Shown here: piece after piece, positions 7,601 through 14,326 of the stretch
Position numbering within the stretch: position 1 is the first letter of the stretch
How the letters are laid out: the number at the start of each line of letters is the position of its first letter
The notes under the pieces: model-generated
What the model was told of the DNA's origin: nothing
Databases searched by the model: none
The model's input: only the letters and a program-made list of their open reading frames with translations
Position numbers and translations under genes: made by a program
Assembly (NCBI RefSeq): GCF_902497855.1
Contig: NZ_CABVHU010000008.1
Coordinates: 248,001 to 312,000 of the forward strand
DNA from: Pseudomonas fluorescens
GTDB lineage: Bacteria > Pseudomonadota > Gammaproteobacteria > Pseudomonadales > Pseudomonadaceae
Length of the DNA: 64,000 nt
Direction: 5' to 3'

Positions 7601-10174
7601 GCCGCCCAGCGAGTCGCCAACCGACGCAATTCGCAAGTTGCCCTGACTGTTGAGCCGCTGGTCGTTGGCCAGGATGCTGGCGGCTGAAATCAGCTGCGGC
7701 TGAGTACGATCAAAGGCATTCCCCGCCTGATTGACCCGCAATGCATCCGCCACGGGCATCGCATTGGGTTGCTCCAGGTTCACCGCTGAAATATCGGCGA
7801 AGTTCAATTTCTGGATCCGGCTCAGGGTCAACGCACCATCGCGTCCTGCTACCGCGTCCGTGACGGTGTAACCGGTCTCGGTGCGAGTGATTTTATAGTC
7901 GCCATACTTGCCGTGCAGTGTCACCAGGTTGACCCCTGCGCCGCCATCGATGATCGCGTCACCGTGGCCGGCTTCGATCACATCATGACCGGCACCGCCA
8001 TAAATCCGGTCCACCCCGGCCCCGGCGTGAATGATGCTGCCCCCGGCCGATGCCGTGATCGCGTCGCCCTTGGGCCCGGCGTAGATAACCGCCTTGCCGC
8101 TACCACCGATGATGTTATTGCGCCCCGTGCCGCCGACCAGCACGTCGTTGCCTGCGCCACCAATCAGCGTCGAGCCGCCCGACCCTCCCTTGATGAAGAC
8201 ACTGGAGTGCCCACCGCCGACGATGTAGGCATAACCGCGGCCACCCTGGGCGATCGTCAGCCCTGCCTTGGCCATGTTCAGCGCCATGCCCTCATCGCCG
8301 ACGATGATCGCGGTATCGCGCCCGCCATTGCCATGCAGATTGTTCGGATTGTCACTGGCGCTGACCACGAACACATCGTCACCGGCACCACCGTTATACG
8401 TATTGCTGCCGGCGCCACCCACCAGCCAACTGCCGGTCGCCGCAGCGGTCAGGGAGTCGTTGCCGCTGCCGGCATACACATTCGTCACACCCAACTGGCC
8501 CGCATCCAGGGTTTCATCGGTAGTGCTGCTACTGGCGTAGGCTGTGGTAGTGGTCGGGCCGGTGGTCGACACCACCTTGCTGCCGTTACCTTCGACCGTC
8601 AGCGTGCTGCTGACCGGGTCACCCAGGAAGTTCACCGCCAACGCTTCTCGGGTTGCGCCATTGATCACAAAGGAACCACGAGCGATCACGCTGTTACCCT
8701 GGCGCACATCACCGCTGACCGGAGTCGCCGCGACATTGATCTGCGTGATGCCAAGCTCGGCCAGCGTCTTGAGCTCGCCGGCATCGCTTTTACCATCGTG
8801 AGACGCATCGACCCACACCCGCAACTGGCTCCAGATGGCATCACTCGCATCGATCACTTTATCGGCGTTGCCATCCACACTGGCCAGCGCCGCAAACCCG
8901 TCCTTGTACAACGCCTCCCCTGCCTGGCCATTCCCCCCCAAAGCCCCCCGGAAATACTCGGAGAACATCTGGCTGACATCCTTGATCTGCCCGCTGCCCT
9001 CGTCGACCACCAACATCCCGGTCGTTCGATCCGCCCAACCGCTGCGCTTGAGCGTGCCGCTGTGATCGGTGTCGAATAGCACGCCATCGCTGATGGGGGT
9101 CATCTGCACACCGTTGCCGGTCAGGTCCAGCAGCAAGGGATCGACGTAGGTATTGACGGTGGTCAGCGCTGCCAGACCGTTCAACGTCACCGCGTTGCGC
9201 AAACCGAAATCCGGATCGCTGCTGCTCGGGCTGTCGAGGTAGAACTGCGACAGGTACTCGTTCGGGCGCACATTGGGATCAAGCTGGATTTCGCCAGGGC
9301 GGATGCCGCCGGTGGCCAGGCTGCCGAGCTGGACGGAGGTGAAGTCGGTGTTGTTGAGGGTTTGGTCGGTGAAGAACACGCGGTGGGTGGAGGCGTTTTG
9401 GGTGAAGCCGTTGGAAACGTCTTCGCGGGCCTGGTTTTCGCCGGGGATTTGTTGTTGGGGTTGGGGGTCGGGGGTGATTTCGATTTGGATGAGATTATCG
9501 GGCGGGGTATCAGCGGCCGTCTCTGGTTCACCAAAGAGCTCAAGTGCAGCGTTTTTCATCTGGCTAATAACGCTGGAAAGAACAGTCCATGTACCTGAAG
9601 GAGAGTCGACTCGATCAATCCAGCTTTTCGCAAGCTTTCTGTTTTCTTCTGGGCCAATCGCACTCGCTGTTGACATCATCCTATCTGTTTGGACTGCCAA
9701 CTCTAACTCTTTCTGCACATTTCCTGCCGAGTCCAGCACTACTCCCCAGTACGACTCTCGACTTTCCGGCTTCATTACTGAAAAAACAGCATATAAAGTC
9801 CAACCTTCAGGAACAACACCGTACATTGGAAGCGCATCATTATGAATACCCCAACCCTCGATATGATTTATGTCAATATCCACCACCCCATATTTTTCAA
9901 ACTTCTCCCTCAACTTCCCTAGGTACGCACCAGCCAGCGTAAACTTAAGCTTATCTATAACTTCTGGGGATAAGTGCACCCCCGAAGCGGACGCAGTTTG
10001 TATTATAAAATTAATCGCCACCGCGCCCGCAACAGAGTTCCCTTTTGCTACTCCATTTGCCAATGTGGCATATTTATACCCTTTAGCGGATAAAAAATCA
10101 TACATAGCTCCCGGCCCTTTCGAGTCCAAAAGTCTCTGAGCATTATCTAAATCTTCACCAGTCAGTTTTTCCAT
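4676..10174 (-). CDS. Giant RTX protein with S8 (kexin-like) protease domain and P domain; type I secretion substrate
   Basis: About 1832 residues, no Sec signal. Seen in order: an N-terminal domain I do not recognise (1-212, AT-rich DNA); linker; a block with two EF-hand-like stretches (about 340-475); RTX glycine-Asp repeats (about 565-750, e.g. GGAGNDVLVGG); a cadherin/VCBS-like domain (810-900); an S8 domain (935-1235) with His996 in SDHATMVAG, Asn1097 in TAGGN, and Ser1180 in GTSFAAP; a proprotein-convertase P domain (1298-1403); a second RTX stretch (1470-1510); and a serralysin-like C-terminal region (1640-1755) ending LSASDFIFA. The position of the catalytic Asp is Glu954 (IGQFEPGG). 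Start: ATG at 10174, or GTG one codon upstream, both behind AGGAG. The adjacent ABC/HlyD/TolC genes are its likely exporter. Target unknown: extracellular protease or a contact/diffusible toxin. Confidence 0.9.
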   Translation of the reverse strand: MEKLTGEDLDNAQRLLDSKGPGAMYDFLSAKGYKYATLANGVAKGNSVAGAVAINFIIQTASASGVHLSPEVIDKLKFTLAGAYLGKLREKFEKYGVVDIDINHIEGWGIHNDALPMYGVVPEGWTLYAVFSVMKPESRESYWGVVLDSAGNVQKELELAVQTDRMMSTASAIGPEENRKLAKSWIDRVDSPSGTWTVLSSVISQMKNAALELFGEPETAADTPPDNLIQIEITPDPQPQQQIPGENQAREDVSNGFTQNASTHRVFFTDQTLNNTDFTSVQLGSLATGGIRPGEIQLDPNVRPNEYLSQFYLDSPSSSDPDFGLRNAVTLNGLAALTTVNTYVDPLLLDLTGNGVQMTPISDGVLFDTDHSGTLKRSGWADRTTGMLVVDEGSGQIKDVSQMFSEYFRGALGGNGQAGEALYKDGFAALASVDGNADKVIDASDAIWSQLRVWVDASHDGKSDAGELKTLAELGITQINVAATPVSGDVRQGNSVIARGSFVINGATREALAVNFLGDPVSSTLTVEGNGSKVVSTTGPTTTTAYASSSTTDETLDAGQLGVTNVYAGSGNDSLTAAATGSWLVGGAGSNTYNGGAGDDVFVVSASDNPNNLHGNGGRDTAIIVGDEGMALNMAKAGLTIAQGGRGYAYIVGGGHSSVFIKGGSGGSTLIGGAGNDVLVGGTGRNNIIGGSGKAVIYAGPKGDAITASAGGSIIHAGAGVDRIYGGAGHDVIEAGHGDAIIDGGAGVNLVTLHGKYGDYKITRTETGYTVTDAVAGRDGALTLSRIQKLNFADISAVNLEQPNAMPVADALRVNQAGNAFDRTQPQLISAASILANDQRLNSQGNLRIASVGDSLGGSVSLTEQGDVLFTPDPRFTGIASFKYGLVDAAGHPAASVVDLQTGELAPLRATVTLLTPDVPNDPLVAQQWYLNDINVLPVWQDYTGKGVRIGQFEPGGEFSTAPEIFDIRHPDLAPNVDQPWLQAQGQTLPALASDHATMVAGVMVAAKNELGGIGIAHEATLGGHYLTNSGADLTGLGKMLGYDIANHSWGFSKDFALSNLQGGLVNTVSALMTNAQYAADSGRGGLGTVIVTAGGNKRATGGSAQGSLLNNNRFSIQVGAINALGDLSTLESGSAPFSNPGASLLVSAPGSNVWSTSYKLETDRGSTFGNDYSAMKGTSFAAPIVSGVIALMLQANPNLGYRDVQQILALSARKIEDGATQWNDNGARNWNGGGMHASHDYGFGKVDARAAVRLAESWMTQSTADNLMTISASSGVLGQVAAAGESIAPKLGMPGGLNIEHVEIDFDAQVGRLGDLVVRLISPNGTQSVLLDRAGKVPLTAQGASDADVGSTQEGTFKYTFMSTHAWGEDMAGDWTLQVTNTANGLPVTLNNWSLRLFGADATGHDSYFYTDEFADSVKRQAERAVLNDGSGRNTINAAAVSGDVSVDLSTGAAVIGGVALTVNNAQAIHNLLSGDGNDTLIAGPSDSLLNGGRGNNTLVGGAGKDLFVVHRRGSGLDTLVNFDPARAEVINLVGFKGKKFGDLQLTQREADVLVELGDGQNLLLKNQLTTSIGASHFKFQTTFIPPVVLTESPTIDPPPVTPGIAQDVPGTVTLNGGAEGISLSSDATGRFVASLSGKVYSHDGEPSNVFVVAKQEGVSNYKNALRGFRQGADKIDLSQTGITDFSALTISKANRSTINDIVLVHGVRISTGSAEADSKIELLYLDALEVSQLSASDFIFARPEAVPILNPMAERLPVAEQLLSTPTGDFSAERVSTGEQAGGSAALAQQYRADALVQAMAMFAPQEAAGLSFMPMEPRSVHPVLVASAA

Positions 10175-10179
10175 CACAC

Positions 10180-10905
10180 CTACTCTCCTTTATTTTTTAT
10201 TTTTTCCAACACAAACATTTCTACCGCACTAATTATTGCAACCCAATCTTTCATTTTTTCCGGAGTAAACCTCACCTCTACTAAGACCCCCAACGCTTCT
10301 AATACGTAAGCCCCCTCACAGGTATATAATCTATTCTCCCTAGTCAGCTGGAGGCATTCAAAGACGAAGTGTATTTCGCCATTAGTTTCCAACCAGAAAT
10401 ACTTGTTTACGCGCCCATCAAAAACTCTATCATTCCCATCCACATAGTAAAGACCAACTTCCTCATCAAAACGCACTCGATCTATCCATTGCGGAGGTGT
10501 TGCCGAAAGAAAAAATTCGAGCACTGAGCGTAAATTTTTTCCAAGCCTACGACGAGAATTCAAGGTGACACTAAGCCCTTCAAACTCTAAAGCCTGCACA
10601 AAATAAGTTGTGTGATTAGCTGGCTTCATTCCTGGCCACGTCATCACCATTGGCAATGACACCAAATTTGCACTACAACCTTTTTTGTTATCCGTAAAGC
10701 CTTTCTCCCAAGAGCTCTTACCCTCGTATTCCGCCCAAAAAGCGATATATTCACGTTGAACTTCAATCACATGCCCGTTCAACTTTCCGCAGACCATCTC
10801 ATCTGCAAAGGAAGTACCGGCAAACGAATACACTAATGCCAAAAAACAGACAAGCCGCCTTGTCTTGAAATGAAAAATCGCCAACGACCACTTTGGGTTG
10901 CGCAT
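10180..10905 (-). CDS. Exported protein of unknown function, upstream partner of the RTX gene
   Basis: 241 residues. I do not recognise the family. The start at 10905 follows AAGGAG with seven bases spacing; a TTG two codons earlier is less likely. A signal peptide is visible (hydrophobic LVCFLALVYSFAG, cleavage near SFA-DEM). The mature part has at least three Cys (MVCGK, KKGCSAN, FECLQL, YTCEG), fit for periplasmic disulfides. It ends five bases before the RTX start, so translation is probably coupled. Its DNA is AT-rich like the first 210 codons of the RTX gene and unlike the rest of the window. This shared composition suggests the two segments arrived together. It may be an inhibitor, immunity protein or folding helper for the RTX protein; nothing proves this. 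Confidence 0.8.
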   Translation of the reverse strand: MRNPKWSLAIFHFKTRRLVCFLALVYSFAGTSFADEMVCGKLNGHVIEVQREYIAFWAEYEGKSSWEKGFTDNKKGCSANLVSLPMVMTWPGMKPANHTTYFVQALEFEGLSVTLNSRRRLGKNLRSVLEFFLSATPPQWIDRVRFDEEVGLYYVDGNDRVFDGRVNKYFWLETNGEIHFVFECLQLTRENRLYTCEGAYVLEALGVLVEVRFTPEKMKDWVAIISAVEMFVLEKIKNKGE

Positions 10906-10942
10906 GCGCAATCTCCTTTTGCAATCAATATATAACTAGATT

Positions 10943-11488
10943 TCATCGCCCAATGATCGCCGCCGAACCAAGCACTTGAAGTTGCGCTGATTCAGATGGG
11001 GCAGTCGTGAGAGTGAACAACAGTTTCCTGGCCACGTCTGGAAGTGACCATTCGTAGGAAACAGTATGTGTCATCCCATTTTCCGCGGTTTGCACTTGTT
11101 CGTTCTTTAATTGCTTCACAATGAATGGGGCAGGTGGATGTGCAACCAGTTCAGTGAATAATTTTGTTACGGTCTCAGTATTTGCCCTGCGGGCATGCAA
11201 AGCGCAAAAATTCTTGCCGCCAAGAAGAGCCAGCACAAACGTGCCATGCTCATCTGGAACAGGCCAAGCGTCTCCGGTACGACCTCCCAGGAACAATGCT
11301 GCGTGCTCAGGAGGAAACTTTGGCACAGGTTTCAGCTTTTCCCGAAGAGCGTCTAGATCGACAAGGTTCTTCAGGCAAAGCGATGAGTAAAGGTAGAAGA
11401 AAGAGTTGGCTTGTTTGTCACCTTCGCTGCCAAAGCAAGCAGTTGACGTCAGCGTGAGCATAAGTATGACGGTGATAAATCTGAGCAT
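10943..11488 (-). CDS. Small exported protein, paralog B of a tandem pair
   Basis: 181 residues, family not recognised. N-terminal signal peptide (MLRFITVILMLTLTSTACFG, likely cleavage before SEGD). Conserved features shared with the second copy at 11956-12501: LCLKNL, LREKLKP, FPPE, FLGGR, AWPVPD, FCALHARRA, NEQ, TVSYEWS, LQVLGSAA. The pair aligns without gaps over the full 181 residues and is about two-thirds identical by eye. The gene leads the transcription unit B - 10180-10905 gene - RTX gene, with 37 bases to the next gene. Start at 11488 follows GGAGAG. An accessory role for the RTX protein (inhibitor, immunity or chaperone) is inference from position only. Confidence 0.85.
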   Translation of the reverse strand: MLRFITVILMLTLTSTACFGSEGDKQANSFFYLYSSLCLKNLVDLDALREKLKPVPKFPPEHAALFLGGRTGDAWPVPDEHGTFVLALLGGKNFCALHARRANTETVTKLFTELVAHPPAPFIVKQLKNEQVQTAENGMTHTVSYEWSLPDVARKLLFTLTTAPSESAQLQVLGSAAIIGR

Positions 11489-11604
11489 GGAAACTCTCCG
11501 TAAATCTTACGATTAAGCCAAGGATGATCCCAACGTTTACTAGGTAGTGTCAGATGAAAACATACCATTCATACTACTAACCATACAAAAGTCATCAATC
11601 ACAC

Positions 11605-11654
11605 TTCCTACAATTACGTAGGCCTCTTCTGATAATCGGCCCCAATCCCGTAGG
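11605..11654 (-). promoter_or_regulatory. Candidate regulatory region of the paralog B/RTX unit
   Basis: In the direction of transcription CCTAC, ten bases, CCGATTAT occurs, followed by the imperfect palindrome CCTACGTAATTGTAGG. A CCTAC-N10-CCGAATAT match precedes the secretion operon (18148-18170), and a diverged copy of this whole stretch precedes paralog A. It resembles a LuxR/NarL-type operator, which is inference. Confidence 0.45.
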
Positions 11655-11766
11655 AGTCTTCGCACAATTATTCAAAAAAGTAAAAACCATCATTGGAGGA
11701 CGACTCGTTTTTACTATCAAATATTTTCAGGCTGGCATTCTCTGGCGCTGCTATCGGACGCCACTG

Positions 11767-11906
11767 CTACGCTGAAGCGATCCGCATGACCGCTGTGTCG
11801 CTGATGCTCAGGCTATCCAGATAAAACTGCGCCAATTTATCACTGGGGGGGGCACATTCGAATCTAGCTGCACTCCGGCTGCCGAATTCGGATAAACGTA
11901 CGCCAA
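11767..11906 (-). pseudogene. Decayed fragment of a second RTX gene copy
   Basis: Read on the minus strand this gives GVQLDSNVPP, then after a frame change SDKLAQFYLDSLSISD, and soon a TAG. The intact RTX protein has PGEIQLDPNVRPNEYLSQF followed by YLDSPSSSD at about residues 292-322. About half of 32 positions agree. The frame change falls at a run of eight G on the plus strand (11845-11852). It lies directly downstream of paralog A, where the intact RTX gene lies downstream of paralog B, so a former duplicate unit seems to have decayed. No open frame longer than this survives in the gap. Confidence 0.7.
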
Positions 11907-11955
11907 CATGCAGTTAAACGTGTCTCATAATTTTGTTTGATGGCAAGGTAAGACT

Positions 11956-12501
11956 TCATTGACGGATGACCGCCGCCGAACCCAATACTTGAAGTTCTGC
12001 GGAATCGGATGGGGCTGTAGAGAGAGTGAACAACAATTTTAGCGGCGCGCCTGGAGTTGACCATTCGTAGGAAACAGTTTGTATTGGCCCATTTACGACG
12101 TCTTGTGTTTGTTCGTTTTTCACCTGCTTTGCGATGAGCGGATACGGTGCGTCTGCTACCAGAATAGTGAACCTCTCTATTGCAGTCTCAGTACTTGCCC
12201 TGCGAGCATGAACAGCGCAAAAATTCTTGCTGCTATGAATCGTAAGCACAAACTGTCCATGTTTGTCTGGAACAGGCCAAGCGTGGCCGGGACGTCCTCC
12301 CAAGAATGGCGCTGCCTTTTCAGGAGGAAATTGTGGCATAGGTTTCAACTGTTCTCGGAGCGCCTCGAGATCTAAAAGATTCTTCATGCAAAGCAACGCG
12401 TAAATATTGGCGAACGAGTTGGCTTGAGCGTCACCTTCGCTGCCAAAACAAATATTTGACGTTAATGCGAACATAAGTATAGCGGCTATAAATCTTTGCA
12501 T
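11956..12501 (-). CDS. Small exported protein, paralog A of a tandem pair
   Basis: 181 residues, same length as paralog B and alignable end to end without gaps. Signal peptide MQRFIAAILMFALTSNICFG, mature start near SEGD. Three Cys are shared with paralog B (in the signal end, LCMKNL and NFCAVHARRA), so an intramolecular disulfide is possible in the mature protein. Start at 12501 follows GGAG. It has its own upstream region and is followed by the decayed RTX fragment rather than by a working gene. That makes it an orphan copy: if these proteins protect against or assist a specific RTX partner, this one has lost its partner. Function unknown. Confidence 0.85.
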   Translation of the reverse strand: MQRFIAAILMFALTSNICFGSEGDAQANSFANIYALLCMKNLLDLEALREQLKPMPQFPPEKAAPFLGGRPGHAWPVPDKHGQFVLTIHSSKNFCAVHARRASTETAIERFTILVADAPYPLIAKQVKNEQTQDVVNGPIQTVSYEWSTPGAPLKLLFTLSTAPSDSAELQVLGSAAVIRQ

Positions 12502-12844
12502 GGAAAATCTCCGTAAGGCCTAACGATCAAGCTAAGGATGATCCGAAGAAACTATCATTAACAACACACCATCTGCGCGACAGGCCGGCGACTGCATGAA
12601 ACCAGTACTTTCAGAGTCACTTTCGAAAGCTAATAAACCGAAACAAAAACCTCTGCATTGGTCACATCACAACCAGACTACTAGTAACTCACCAAATGTC
12701 ATCATTCACACTTCCCACAATCTTGTAGGCATTATCCGATAATTCTTTGCCACTTGTAGGATGTGCCTTACATGTGTGCTCCGACAAATGCAATCACCGC
12801 CCCACCCCGCCCAAAAAAAACTATCTCTTTTCCAACCTGAAAAC
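12502..12844. other. Gap between paralog A and the secretion operon
   Basis: 343 bases, no gene seen. Bases 12696-12760 resemble 11590-11654 upstream of paralog B (GTCATCA-TCACACTTCC, CAAT, GTAGGC, GATAAT, GTAGGA), so the promoter region was duplicated with the paralog. No clear terminator after the HlyD-like gene. Confidence 0.6.
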
Positions 12845-14263
12845 TCACCGCTCCCTCAAACTCTCACTCGCATACTGCTGCAACGGACTCAAGAAGTACT
12901 CAATCACCCGCCGCTCATCCGTCTTCACTTCAGCCGTCACAGACATCCCAGGAGACAACAAGACCTTCGCCCCTCTAACGATCAGGTGATCCGCCTTCAG
13001 CCGTATCCGACTGCTATACACACGCCCCTTCTTCTCATCCTCAATCGCATCACTTGAAACACTGACGACCTCGCCCTCCACCGTTCCATACTTGGTAAAG
13101 GTAAAGGTCTCGACCTTGACCGTAACGGCCTGCCCCGCTCGAACAAACCCGACGTCCTTGTTCTCCAGAAACGCCTCGACCTCCACCGGCTGGTTATCCG
13201 GAACGATCACCATCAGTGGTTGGGCCGCGGTGACTACGCCGCCGACGGTGTGAATCGCCAGTTGCTGGACGGTGCCCGCTACCGGAGCGTTGAGCAGGGT
13301 CAGTGATTCCTGGTAGCGGGCCTTGGCCAGTTCCTGTACCAGTCGTGCGACTTTTTGATCGGCCTGTTGCTGCAGGTCGAGCATGGCCCGGCGGGTCTGG
13401 GCGACGACGCCTTCACGGCGGCGCTGGGCTTCTGCCCGGGCTGCGGAGAATTGCAGCACGCTGGCCTGTTGCACCCGCAGGTGGCGCTGCAGGTCCAGGC
13501 GGGCCTGTTCCTTTTCCAGGTATTCGTGACGGGCCACGTATTGTTCGGTGAGCAAGCGTTGATAGTCTTCGGCCAGTTGGGTGGCGATCGGCAGGGTTTT
13601 CAGCAGGTTCGAGACCTGCGCCCGGGCGGCCTGGATTTCGGCGTTGCGCTGGAGGATTTCCGCATCGACCAGCTCGAGGCTGCTGCGGTATTCCTGGTAT
13701 TGCCCCTGGAGCCAGCGCTGTGCGGCCAGCACTTGCTCGGGGTTGGCGTGCTCGATGGCGCCGATCAGGGAGTCCGGGGGCTGGCGGTGGTTGATCGCAT
13801 CGAGCATTGCCTTGCCCCGGGCACTGTCGATTCGTGCGGCCAGCAGGTCGCTCTGGATGAGTTTGACGTCGGCATCGGCGGACGTCGGATCGAGTTCGAC
13901 CAGCCGCTCACCGACCCTGACTGTCTGGCCATCGCTGACATGGATGACTTTGACCACGGCGGTTTCGCTGGATTGAATCAACTTGGTTTTACCGCTGGGG
14001 ACGATCTTGCCCGGTGCGATCGCGACCACTTCTATCCTGCCGATCGAGGCCCACAGCACCGTCAGCATGGCGAACGCCATGATGCTCCAGAGGAAGACCC
14101 TGGGAGCCGGGTGCACGGGCTTGTCCTGGAGCGCCAGGGCCGCGGGCAGAAACTGGATTTCATGGGGCAGGCGCCCCGCTGGCGGGTCCATCTGCCGGCG
14201 CTGGCGCCAGGACTGACGCCAGGCGTCGCGGTAGCGTTGCAAAAGGTCAAGGCTTGCGGACAT
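12845..14263 (-). CDS. Type I secretion periplasmic adaptor (HlyD family)
   Basis: 472 residues from the ATG at 14263 (GGAG eight bases upstream; an upstream ATG at 14305 adds an unlikely 14 residues). A short cytoplasmic N-terminus is followed by one membrane helix (about 55-75), a first lipoyl/barrel half (GKIVPSGKTKLIQSSETAVV), a long coiled-coil region (about 160-330), and the second half (LNAPVAGTVQQLAIHTVGGV). It bridges the ABC transporter and the TolC-like channel across the periplasm. Third gene of the operon, 63 bases after the ABC gene. The nearest plausible substrate is the RTX protein. Confidence 0.92.
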   Translation of the reverse strand: MSASLDLLQRYRDAWRQSWRQRRQMDPPAGRLPHEIQFLPAALALQDKPVHPAPRVFLWSIMAFAMLTVLWASIGRIEVVAIAPGKIVPSGKTKLIQSSETAVVKVIHVSDGQTVRVGERLVELDPTSADADVKLIQSDLLAARIDSARGKAMLDAINHRQPPDSLIGAIEHANPEQVLAAQRWLQGQYQEYRSSLELVDAEILQRNAEIQAARAQVSNLLKTLPIATQLAEDYQRLLTEQYVARHEYLEKEQARLDLQRHLRVQQASVLQFSAARAEAQRRREGVVAQTRRAMLDLQQQADQKVARLVQELAKARYQESLTLLNAPVAGTVQQLAIHTVGGVVTAAQPLMVIVPDNQPVEVEAFLENKDVGFVRAGQAVTVKVETFTFTKYGTVEGEVVSVSSDAIEDEKKGRVYSSRIRLKADHLIVRGAKVLLSPGMSVTAEVKTDERRVIEYFLSPLQQYASESLRER

Positions 14264-14326
14264 GTGACAATCACTCCATGAGTCAACAACAGGCGGGTTC
14301 GGCAATGCTTAAAAAGGGCTGATCGT

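Larger units (their letters stand above)
11489..11955. other. Gene-poor gap between the two paralogs
   Basis: 467 bases, visibly AT-rich. It holds the candidate operator for paralog B (11605-11654) and the RTX gene fragment (11767-11906). I see no other gene, terminator or transposon end. Confidence 0.6.

Noticed and set aside
11864..12064. Minus-strand frame of 66 codons overlapping the end of paralog A
   Set aside because: It is out of frame with paralog A, has no ribosome site, and its end overlaps the RTX relic.
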